A stretch of 32,500 bases of DNA, from NCBI RefSeq assembly GCF_000188695.1, contig NW_004754926.1:419001-451500 (forward strand), given 5' to 3'. Position 1 is the first letter of the stretch. The number at the start of each line of letters is the position of its first letter. Below, one piece after another: positions 24,838 through 32,500 of this stretch. The stretch comes from Salpingoeca rosetta (lineage: Eukaryota > Opisthokonta > Choanoflagellata > Craspedida > Salpingoecidae). Both the position numbers and the translations under genes were made by a program. Under the pieces are notes generated by a model. It made no database searches. It had not been told where the DNA came from and worked only from the letters and a program-made list of their open reading frames with translations.

Positions 24838-25082
24838 CTTAAACAACAACAACAACTTAAACAACAACAACCGTGCCATGCGCCTCTTTTACATTCAAAC
24901 ACCATACCTCACGACTCCATTCACCCTTTTGCCCCCCCCCCCCGCCCCAAACGTCTCCAAACTGCAGGAAGAGCGAGGGCCTGTCTGATCTGATTCGCCA
25001 CAACTACGGCAAGAAGTGGCTCAAGGACCAACTTGCCAAGCAGACCCAGTCCCTCCACATCGACACCGCCCAGCAGTCCTGA
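21552..25082 (+). CDS. CFAP77: CFAP77-like ciliary microtubule protein (DUF4483 type), five repeats
   Basis: Twelve exons join in frame: 21552-21659, 21948-22016, 22277-22378, 22602-22695, 22860-22909, 23049-23126, 23289-23372, 23624-23726, 23951-24024, 24279-24375, 24535-24625 and 24968-25082 (354 residues). The opening [13 protein letters not shown] followed by LGKPK, VYG and EDGG matches my memory of CFAP77, a microtubule inner protein of ciliary doublets. The protein repeats this plan about five times: NPLLxK, then xxxGxxxxxL, then VHG, then a Gly-rich turn and a W. The third copy lacks NPLLxK, and the fifth has SSKLYR in its place. The C-terminus ([25 protein letters not shown]) is a separate helical tail. 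The family name rests on motif recall, so a related microtubule-inner-protein family is possible. Confidence 0.75.
22393..22450. repeat. (TG)n microsatellite
   Basis: A TG run shortly after the donor of CFAP77-like exon 3. Confidence 0.95.
23441..23483. repeat. (GT)n microsatellite
   Basis: A GT run in the intron after CFAP77-like exon 7. Confidence 0.95.
23894..23945. repeat. (TG)n microsatellite preceded by (TA)n
   Basis: A short atatatat stretch leads into a TG run that ends five bases before the exon 9 acceptor (ggacag). Confidence 0.95.
24661..24873. repeat. Compound (GAT)n - (GAA)n - (CAA)n tract
   Basis: About 20 GAT units are followed by a few GAA units and then by CAA units broken three times by tta. 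It lies wholly in the last intron of the CFAP77-like gene, so the poly-Asp, poly-Gln and poly-Asn frames it opens are not translated. Confidence 0.95.
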
Positions 25083-25890
25083 GTCAGATGTGTCTGTCCC
25101 TTTGCTCACGTATATCGTGCTCGTAGCCCGTGTGTGCGTGCACGTGCGTATGTGTTTGTGTGTGTGTTTTGTGTCAGGGCTTGATGTGTGCCATTTCACG
25201 CCACAAGACAGTGGTTATGCTTGTGTGTGTGTGTGTGTGTTTTCTTTCTCTGTCTCTCTTTTGGTCGCTTATATACCCGAGCACCACCTGCTCGCTGAAC
25301 CACAAGTACAATGCGGTGGTGACTTTGTGTATTGCCTTCCTTCGGTCCTCCCCTTTTCCTCCTTGCTTGCTTCACTCTTCGTGTATGCTTGGTTGATTGA
25401 CCGTTGTGTGTGCATGTGCATGTGTGTGTTCCGCTGTAGCACTGTGCTGTAGTGTTCTGTGCGTTGCTGCGTTGCTTCATTGTTTCATTACTGCATTCCT
25501 TCCTTACTCCCTCTTCCTTTCTTTGCCTCCTCGTGTTAAGCAATCACTGCAACACAAACCGCTTGAGGCACTGCCCATCGCGCGCACAGGCCAGCAAACC
25601 ATACACTACACAAGCATTCAGCAAGAGGGACAGACACACGAGAAACGACAGCAAACAGCTCGCACGTGACGATGCTGTCCACAAGAACAGGAACCAAGCA
25701 CTTCACATCATACCGCACCACACTACAATAATCACTCACGGTCACTCACGTTCATGTCACAGACTCCCACCTTCTCTTCCCCTCCGCAACACAACACACA
25801 CACTCTCTCTCATTCTTCCTCTTTCACACACGCGCGCGCTCATTCTCCCTCGCTCCAACATGCCCATTCAGCAACAACAGGCGTCTCGAG
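25083..25890. other. Convergent intergenic gap
   Basis: This separates the stop codons of the CFAP77-like gene (+) and the SPFH protein (-). It is TG-rich on the left and pyrimidine- or CA-rich on the right. I see no supported gene in it. Confidence 0.6.
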
Positions 25891-26979
25891 CTAGTTGCCT
25901 GCTGGCTGCTGCTGTGGCTGCTGCTGTTGTTGTGCTGGTGTGGTTGAAGCCGTGGTTGCCGTTGAGACGGGCACGGGCCGGTCACCAAGCTCCAGGAAGT
26001 TGAACGGCTGCTTTGCGTAGTTGAATAGAACAGAGAGGTTGCCCGAGTCTGTTCGGCGCTGCAGGCCACGATAGAGCAGCACGCTTGCCAGCTCCCGGTC
26101 GGTCAGGTTGAGCGAGCGCTGGAGTGCAATGTACTCCGCAGCGTGCGCGCGCGTGTCTGCGCGGATATCTGCCGCCCGCCCGCGACCGCGCAGCTCCGTG
26201 GCCGCTGCGGTGAAGTTGGACTGCAGCTGCGTGCGGAACACCTGCAAGGTGCTGTTGATGGCGGACGAGACAAGCGCCTCCACTGCGCGCGTCTGGTTGG
26301 TCAGTGCCAGCTGCACGTCGCGCGTGCGGTTGGCGAGGGCACGCCGCACCTCGCCCTCCGCCCGCACAACCACGTTCTGGCGCTCTGTCTCCGACAGCGT
26401 CTGGTTTGCAGATGCCTCGCGGTGCACCTGCTGCACTAGAAACTCGCGGCGGGCAATGGTCTCGTCGAGCTGCGTGCGTGCGCGGATGAGGCGGCCAATG
26501 CGGTCGGACTCCGCCTGTATCTGCGCCTGCTGTGCAGCCGTGCGAGCCTCTGTCATCAGGCGCTGCTGCTCGAGCTCGGCCGTGACGGTTCGGGACATGG
26601 CTTCGCGCAGCAGCTTGTTCCGGTTGGCCTCTGCAGCGATGCTCGCCGTCTCAAGCTCTCGGTTCTCCTCAATCTCAATCAGCGTCACATTCTCCGACGC
26701 AACAATCTGTGCAACTGCCATCATGTGCATGTGTATTGTGTGTATGTGTGTGTGTGTTGTGTCGATGGGTGAGGAGAGGAATAGCAATGGCATGATGAGG
26801 ACAGTGTTGCATACACGACACGCATGTGGCACACTGAACAACAGCAACAACAACAGCAGCAGGGCGCATACATCACCCACGCACGAAACCACACACCATA
26901 CACGCAACACATGACCACACGCTACACACACATCACACATCACAACACACATTATACACCACACGCATGCACAACAGCA

Positions 26980-27017
<38 letters not shown>

Positions 27018-27657
27018 TAACAGCAACAGCAACAGCAGCAGGTAACTCACGCCTCCTGTCCTCGACTTCCTGGAACTTCTGCTCGAAGGGCGTGTAGACC
27101 TGGATATGCAAGAGGTTGACTTGGATGATGGAGACAAACACCCCGTCTTGCTCGCGCAGCACCGTCTGCAGCCGCTGCTGGATGGCCAGCGCAATGCTTG
27201 CGCGGCTGCCCGTGAGAAACTCAGTGACGCCAAACTGGCTCGCCACGTTGCGCACCTCTGCGCGCGCTGTTCGCAAAAGCCGGTCCTCGGGCCGGTCGTA
27301 GCCAACACGCAACACCGTCTCTGCAATGCGCTCCGGGATGTAGCGGAACTCAATGTCCAGTTCGAGCGTCAGCGTGAGCCCCTCCACGCTGCGCGCCTCG
27401 ATTGTGCTCTGCAGGCCCGTCTGCTCCTCCTCGAAGATGAGGTGCTGTGTGGCTCTGGACAGGCAGAACTTCTGGGCGCCGGGCCCGAGAAAGACAATGC
27501 CGGATGTTTCCTTTGTGATGATGCGGTTGCCGTCCTGGTAGAAGATTTGGCACGCCTCGTCGTCGTTGACGCGGGTGATGGAGCTGACGATGACGGCGAT
27601 CAGGACAATCGCAGCCACGCCGAGCGTCACCAGCGCCGCAATCGTCGCTGGCTTCAT
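25891..27657 (-). CDS. SPFH/prohibitin-homology membrane protein, N-glycosylation rich (A)
   Basis: SPFH proteins (prohibitin, stomatin, flotillin, erlin) assemble into ring-like scaffolds on membranes. Two exons join in frame: 27657-27051 and 26714-25891 (476 residues). The intron also happens to be open in frame, giving a longer uninterrupted read-through that inserts poly-Ala/Val/Cys sequence; the gtgagt donor at 27050 argues it is spliced. Residues 7-29 form one membrane helix directly after the start. The SPFH domain (about 30-205) includes LTLELDIEFRYIPE, DRLLRTARAEVRNVASQF and the closing VYTPFEQKFQEVEDRR. A long Ala/Glu/Arg coiled coil follows (about 210-345). Eight NxS/T sequons lie in the C-terminal exon. 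The end is a Gln/Thr-rich tail. Placement next to protein B (+ strand) in head-to-head order suggests partner subunits. Confidence 0.82.
26976..27037. repeat. (CAGCAA)n hexanucleotide tract in the SPFH A intron
   Basis: About nine hexamer units sit just inside the donor end of the intron (minus strand). Read through, they give the Ala/Val run seen in the open frame. Confidence 0.9.
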
Positions 27658-28155
27658 GGTTCACAAGCACTGTGTGTGTGTGTTGTGTGTGTGTCTGTGT
27701 GTCTGTGTGTGTGTGTGTGTGCGATGGAAAGGAGCACACGCTATTCGACAAGATCTGAACGTGATGTGCGAGGGGAAAATGAATGACACGGTTGCAACAA
27801 AGGCCAATGTGAATGTGTGGATCAAATGAGTTGTGACATGTGAGTTGTGACATGTAAGCAGCACTTCAGCTCTTCAGTCCTCCCTTTGCCCATCACCCAG
27901 GTCATCAGCACTTCACATTAGCACAGCGTAACACACCAAAAGACAGCCGAAGGAAAGAGACGCCTCTCAACCAACAGCAGTAAGCAAGCACCTTGTTTGG
28001 TGGGCGTGGAGCGCTCCTTGATCGAATGACGCGAGATCGTGGTGCGTTGTGAGATAATTATTATATGTCTTCTACCATTTTTCTACGGCAAACACAACAA
28101 ACGGTGGTCGGACCTGGATATTGTGGTCAGTGCGTATGTTGCTGTTGTGAGCGTG

Positions 28156-28237
<82 letters not shown>

Positions 28238-28550
28238 GTGCGTGTGTGCGTATGTGTGTGTGTATGTGTATGTATATGTGTGTGCGTGCGTGTGTGTGCG
28301 TGTGTGTCGAGTTATGCAACGAGCAAAACGCAAAGTGTCTTGCTCTTTCAACACAAACACCACGACATTTGCGAGGTGGATGCCATTGGGTTGTGACATT
28401 TTCTTCACCCTCCATCCACCTTCACACACCCTCGACCCATCGATCCATCTTCACACACAGTTGATCTGCCATCGCAAGTCAACTTCCCCGTCTTGAATTG
28501 CTGCTGCTTCAGTCTTTCATCATCACTTCCCCTGCTGTCCGGGTGTGAGC
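27658..28550. promoter_or_regulatory. Divergent gap between the two SPFH genes
   Basis: This 893-base gap lies between the facing 5' ends of the SPFH genes and probably carries both promoters. A (TG)n tract of about 38 units occupies 28156-28232. A direct repeat of gagttgtgacatgt occurs at about 27829-27855. An AT-rich patch (gagataattattatatg) lies at 28051-28067. No factor site could be named, and no gene was seen. Confidence 0.45.
28156..28232. repeat. (TG)n microsatellite
   Basis: The longest TG tract of the window, in the shared upstream region of the two SPFH genes, followed by TGCG- and TATG-interrupted units to about 28308. Confidence 0.95.
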
Positions 28551-30114
28551 ATGGAATGGGAACAGCACGACATTGAATTGACACACGAAGCCAGCCGCCC
28601 ACAAACACACACCCAGCCCACATCTGAGACCGCCCGGCCCACCACCGCCACCTGCTCCTTATCGGACTCAACGCAAGCAACAGCGGCCTCCTTTGCGTCC
28701 ATCGGCGAGCAAGGGGCCGTCCAAGAAACGTCCCTGCAGTTCTACCTCGCCAGTTCGGAGCTCGGCGAGACCTCAACCGTCGACAGCGCAGAGTATCTGT
28801 CCATTGTCGGCGCTCAAACAACAGCCGGTGCAGCATCATCATCATCAACAACAGCAACAACCAGCAACAACAGCAGCAGGAACACGGCAACAGCAACAAC
28901 AACAACAGCAACAACAACAGCAGCAGCGCCAGAGCCGCAGCCAGATCAGTTCGCCGAGACAAACAACAAACCCAAGGCAACCATGAGCGAGAGCTGGTGG
29001 GAAGACGAATCACGCCGCAAGGTGCTGTGGGGAGTTGGCATCGTCCTGGGCGCATTCGTTGTTATTGGCCTGCCCATCCTCTTCTCCAGCAGCCAGACTG
29101 TCGCCTTTGACGAGGTTGCCGTGCTGATTGACAACTCTGGCAACGTAGACCGAGCAGTTGGGCCAGGCCGGTACTTTGCTGGGCCCGCTGGTCGCGCCAT
29201 CAAGTTTCCGCGCTTCGATCGCACCATCGAGTACACCAGCGGCAACGGCGATGCCATCAATGTGCGCGTCCAGGACGGCCAAATCAGTGCGTTTGTGCGT
29301 TTGTTTGTATGTGCCTGTTTGTTTGCGTGATTCAGTGTATGATTCAGTGTGTGTGTGTGTGTGTGTTCGATTCAGTGTGTGTTCGATTCAGTGTATGCGT
29401 GTGTGTATTTGTGTCTGTACACTTGCGTATGTGTCGCACACCGTTGTTGCTTTTGCATGTGTCCACCACCACCGTGGCCTGTCCACTTGTGACCGACGAT
29501 TTCTCACCTCCATTTGTCACCACCACGACAACCTTGTTCTGCAACTCCACCCACATTCCCCTCCTCGCACCCTCTCGTTTGTGCTGTGCAACGATCAGTT
29601 TTGCTTGATTTGTCGTTCCAGTTCCACATTCCGCAGGAGTATCTGGTGGACATTTACCGCATCCACAAGACGGGCTTTGAGAGCACCTTGCGTGGCCTGG
29701 CCCGCGGCATCTTGCGTGATGTCGCCGCCAGCTATCCTTCCGAGACGTTTTACCAGAACCGCACGCAGGTCGAGGCCGAAATGCGCGCGCGCATGGAGCA
29801 GGAGGGCCGGGAGAGGTTCATTGAGATCACCGGCTTCCAGATCCGCAACGTGATTCTGCCGTCGCAGTTGAACCAGAGACTGATTGACGTGGAGATCTCC
29901 AAGCAGGACGCACGCCTTCGCCAGGAGGAGCTGGCACTCGATCGCATCAACGCCGAGGCAGCAGCAACGCAGCTGCGGCTGTCGACCGAGCGCACGCGCT
30001 ACATCACCGAATACGAGCAGCAGACGGCGGTACTGGTGGCCGAGGAGGAGCAGCGCAGGCGCCGCATCGAGCAGCGCACAAACCAGTACGTCACGCCACG
30101 CCATGCTTGTTTGG

Positions 30115-30183
<69 letters not shown>

Positions 30184-30870
30184 GAGTGCACCTTATCTGC
30201 CTGCCGGTCTGGCTCAGTCAGCGACGTCCTCCCCTCTGGTGCTTCTCGTGCCCCATCCTCAATCACACACAACACGAACCACCCACCCACCCCCGGCCGC
30301 ATTGCGTGCAGGCTGTTGACGGAGCTGCAGGAGGAGAGCCGGCGCAACGTGTCGCTGTACGAGCGGGAGACAGACGTCCTTGAGGAGTCGTATGCGCTGC
30401 AGACGTCGCTCGAGACAGAGGAGACGCGCCGGCAGGTGGACCGGGTCCGATACGAGAGCGAGACAAATCTCACCGTGTACCGTCAGGAGACGGAGAACGT
30501 GCGGCTTGGCTACGATGAGCAGATTGCGCTGATTGATGAGCAGACGCGGCAGAATGTCACGCGCATCCAGGCCGATACGCAGCGGGAAGTGGAGGCGTTT
30601 GAGTACAAGGTCGCGCTGGCTGTGCTTGAGGCGCAGGTGCAGGCGCAGGTGCTGGTGGCCAAGGTGCGGGAGGACGCGGCTGTGCTGCAGGCTGACGCCA
30701 TGGGCGAGGCCCTCAGCCAGCTGCCGCCGTCGGCGTACCTGGCAGAGACATATGCAAACAGCACCATGCCATATGTCACCTACATGGACGAGAGCCTGGA
30801 CAACCTCCTCGGCCTCGCCGTGGGCGGTGCGTCATCGTTTGCCGCAGCCAACTCCACAGCAGTGCCGTGA
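28551..30870 (+). CDS. SPFH/prohibitin-homology membrane protein, N-glycosylation rich (B)
   Basis: Three exons join in frame: 28551-29286, 29599-30085 and 30312-30870 (593 residues). A second in-frame ATG at 28983 (aaccATGagc) would give 449 residues starting MSESWWEDESRRKV, which matches protein A in having the helix near the start. The 144-residue extension is Ser/Thr/Gln-rich, and its early part has coding-like third positions, so I kept the longer form as a possibility. One membrane helix (VLWGVGIVLGAFVVIGLPIL) is followed by the SPFH domain: DEVAVLIDNSG, VGPGRYFAGP, DGQI-ILLDLSFQFHIP, LARGILRDVAASY and QLNQRLIDVEISKQDA. Then comes a very long Glu/Arg/Gln coiled coil. Six NxS/T sequons lie after the helix, the last four residues from the stop. 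It differs too much from protein A to be a recent duplicate. Confidence 0.82.
30119..30180. repeat. (GT)n microsatellite
   Basis: About 31 GT units in the second intron of SPFH gene B. Confidence 0.95.
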
Positions 30871-31288
30871 GCTCTTGTGTGTGTGCGTATGTGTGTGTGT
30901 ATGTATATGTGTGTGTATGTATATGTGTGTGTGTGTCTTTGCATGTGTGTGCGTGCGTGTGTGCGTGCGTGCGTTTTTGCATGTGTGTGTGTCTTTGCAT
31001 GTGTGTACGCTTATTGTGTGTTGGTGGCAGCTTTACACTCCTCCATAATGTAACATTATATTACATTATACTGTTCATCATCCTCCAACAAGAAACCTAC
31101 TCCCAGCACACCCCCGCGAGATTGCAAAGAAGAAGGCGAAGAGCACACGGGAGCACGGGGAGAAGGAAGGAGGGGCGTGTACTGCACAGCATTGTGTTTG
31201 CACCCACTGTCGCATCAGAAGAACCGCTGGGCGTGTTTCATCATTATTGTCGCATCAAATCTTTCTTTTGCACCAACAACCAGCAACG
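30871..31288. other. Gap between SPFH B and the last gene
   Basis: TG-rich 3' flanking sequence occupies the left half. A 9-bp inverted repeat lies at 31045-31069. The right half should include the promoter and leader of the downstream acidic protein. No further gene was seen. Confidence 0.6.
31045..31069. repeat. AT-rich perfect inverted repeat
   Basis: ataatgtaa (31045-31053) and its exact reverse complement ttacattat (31061-31069) flank a 7-base loop. It is an isolated AT-rich patch in GC-rich surroundings and could be a 3'-end processing signal or a promoter element. Confidence 0.8.
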
Positions 31289-32340
31289 ATGGAAGCGCGA
31301 ACTGCAACACCAACAACAGCAACAGCAACAACAACACCTGCACCAACAGCAACACCACAGCAGTCCACGATAGCCATGCCCAGCTCCTTTGACAAGAAAC
31401 AGAGCGAGGCCAAGGAGGCTGAGAAGGAGACCAAGGCGAAGCAGCATGCAGTTGCTGAAACGGTTGAGGACGATGACGAGGATGACGAGGATGACGATGA
31501 CCTTGATGATGACGAGGAAGTGGACGAGGAGTTCAGGATTGTCAGCAACGCATTGACACACCATGGGTGCTCCATGGACGACCTTTGGAACATTGGCACT
31601 GACATGACGTTTAAGGAGAATGACAGCGACGACGAACATACCAGTGCCACTTCTGGCAGGAGAGGTGCACCTGACACAAAGGCAGCGGGCGTGGGATCCA
31701 CCGCATCAAGGACAGACGCAACCTCAAGCGGAGACTTGTCTGCAAGCAGTGCCGCCGCCAGCAGCAAGGGCAAGCACGGCGCTGGCACAAGCTCCGGCAA
31801 GCGAAATGCCTCAGCCTCATCCTCATCCAACGAGCATCCGGCAAAGCGCGGCATGCACACGGGAGCGCGGGCCAGCAGTGGCAGTACCACCAACACTGCC
31901 AGCAGCATTACCATTGACTCGGACAGTGATGACAGCGACGATGAAGACTTGACGGCAGAAGAGCGTGCCAAAATGGCACAGCTCACCCATGCCTATCGCC
32001 AGCAACACAACTACGCAGCCTTCTACGCGAGGTGTGTGATTGTGTGTATGTGTGTGTGGGGGGGATTGTGTGTGTGTGTAGCAAGAGAGAGAGAGAGTGT
32101 GTGTGTGTGTGTGTGTGTGTTGTATGTGTGTAGGCATCCAGCCGGCCTCGTGTTCGCAGTGCACGCTTTGTGCTCGTGTTGCCTGTGTTGGTGGGGGTGT
32201 CACGCTGACGTTGTATGTCGCTGGCTTGTGCGTTTGGGACAATGCCCATTGCTTCTTCAACAGGGCGGAGCTGGAAGTGTTGAAGCAGCGGCAAGCATTG
32301 CAGCAAGCACAGGAGGCGCGCGAGCTGCAAGCACAAGACA
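31289..32340 (+). CDS. Acidic, Ser-rich protein, 3' end outside the window
   Basis: Two exons join in frame: 31289-32031 and 32264-32340, the second ending at a gtacgt donor, so the gene continues to the right. The first 273 or so residues are visible. An Ala/Thr/Pro-rich leader (MEARTATPTT) is followed by a possible second start at 31376 (MPSSFDKK). Next come a Lys/Glu helix, a long Asp/Glu run with FRIVSNALTHHGCSMDDLWNIG, a Ser/Gly/Lys-rich middle and a second acidic patch (IDSDSDDSDDEDL). It closes with a helical region (TAEERAKMAQLTHAYRQQHN, then ELEVLKQRQALQQAQEARE). The make-up suggests a nuclear, casein-kinase-2-type phosphoprotein, but I do not recognise the family. Confidence 0.65.
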
Positions 32341-32500
32341 GTACGTGCCAGAGTTTGAGTGTGATGGTGGCAGTGGGCAAGGGCATCCGTCGGCGTGTCT
32401 TTTCTGAGCATATGTGCTGTTCCACATCCATTGTGAATGGAAGGTCAATCCCGCCACCACTAATTCATGTTGCTTTGCTCTGCGGCTGCTCCTTGATTGC
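32341..32500 (+). other. Intron of the last gene, running off the window
   Basis: It begins gtacgt. No acceptor followed by plausible coding sequence is evident before the window ends. Confidence 0.5.

Noticed and set aside
24661..24873. Poly-Asp/Gln and poly-Met/Asn coding tract
   Set aside because: Splicing from 24625 to 24968 restores the conserved frame, so the tract is intronic.
26715..27050. Read-through of the SPFH A intron as coding sequence
   Set aside because: The frame stays open, but it inserts Ala/Val and Cys-rich repeat sequence into the coiled coil. A gtgagt donor and a cag acceptor remove it with the frame kept.

Overview
This is a eukaryotic nuclear window. It holds ten protein-coding genes, most split by short GT-AG introns. 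Introns and intergenic gaps are full of (TG)n, (CA)n, (TTG)n and related microsatellites, while exons are GC-rich at third codon positions. A ciliary microtubule protein, a drebrin-like protein with a C-terminal SH3 domain, a secreted C-type lectin with Thr-rich mucin-like linkers and a Maf-like bZIP together point to a unicellular relative of animals. A choanoflagellate such as Salpingoeca is my best guess, inferred from gene content and intron style only. All splice sites were placed by eye and checked for reading-frame continuity; no transcript data were available.

Layout, left to right: (1) + strand 205-2176, a protein with one hydrophobic segment and a charged, acidic tail, 5' end uncertain; (2) + strand 2732-5282, SEC61 alpha, complete; (3) - strand 12441-6546, a secreted 1,109-residue protein with two C-type lectin domains, Thr-rich linkers, apple-like Cys modules and two copies of a six-Cys module I do not recognise; (4) - strand 15468-12859, a Q-rich, D-rich protein with a Maf-like bZIP C-terminus; (5) + strand 15905-18523, drebrin-like/Abp1 (ADF-H plus SH3); (6) - strand 21198-18979, an unrecognised disordered protein with a myristoylation-type N-terminus; (7) + strand 21552-25082, a CFAP77-like protein built from five repeats; (8) - strand 27657-25891 and (9) + strand 28551-30870, two head-to-head SPFH-domain membrane proteins rich in N-glycosylation sequons; (10) + strand 31289 to beyond 32340, an acidic Ser-rich protein cut by the window edge.

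Three gene pairs are divergent (4/5, 6/7, 8/9) and share gaps of about 0.35-0.9 kb. The pairs 2/3, 5/6 and 7/8 converge. No mobile element, CRISPR array, rRNA or tRNA gene was seen. The parts most worth following up are the SPFH pair, the new six-Cys module of the lectin, and the exon-by-exon repeat structure of the CFAP77-like gene.
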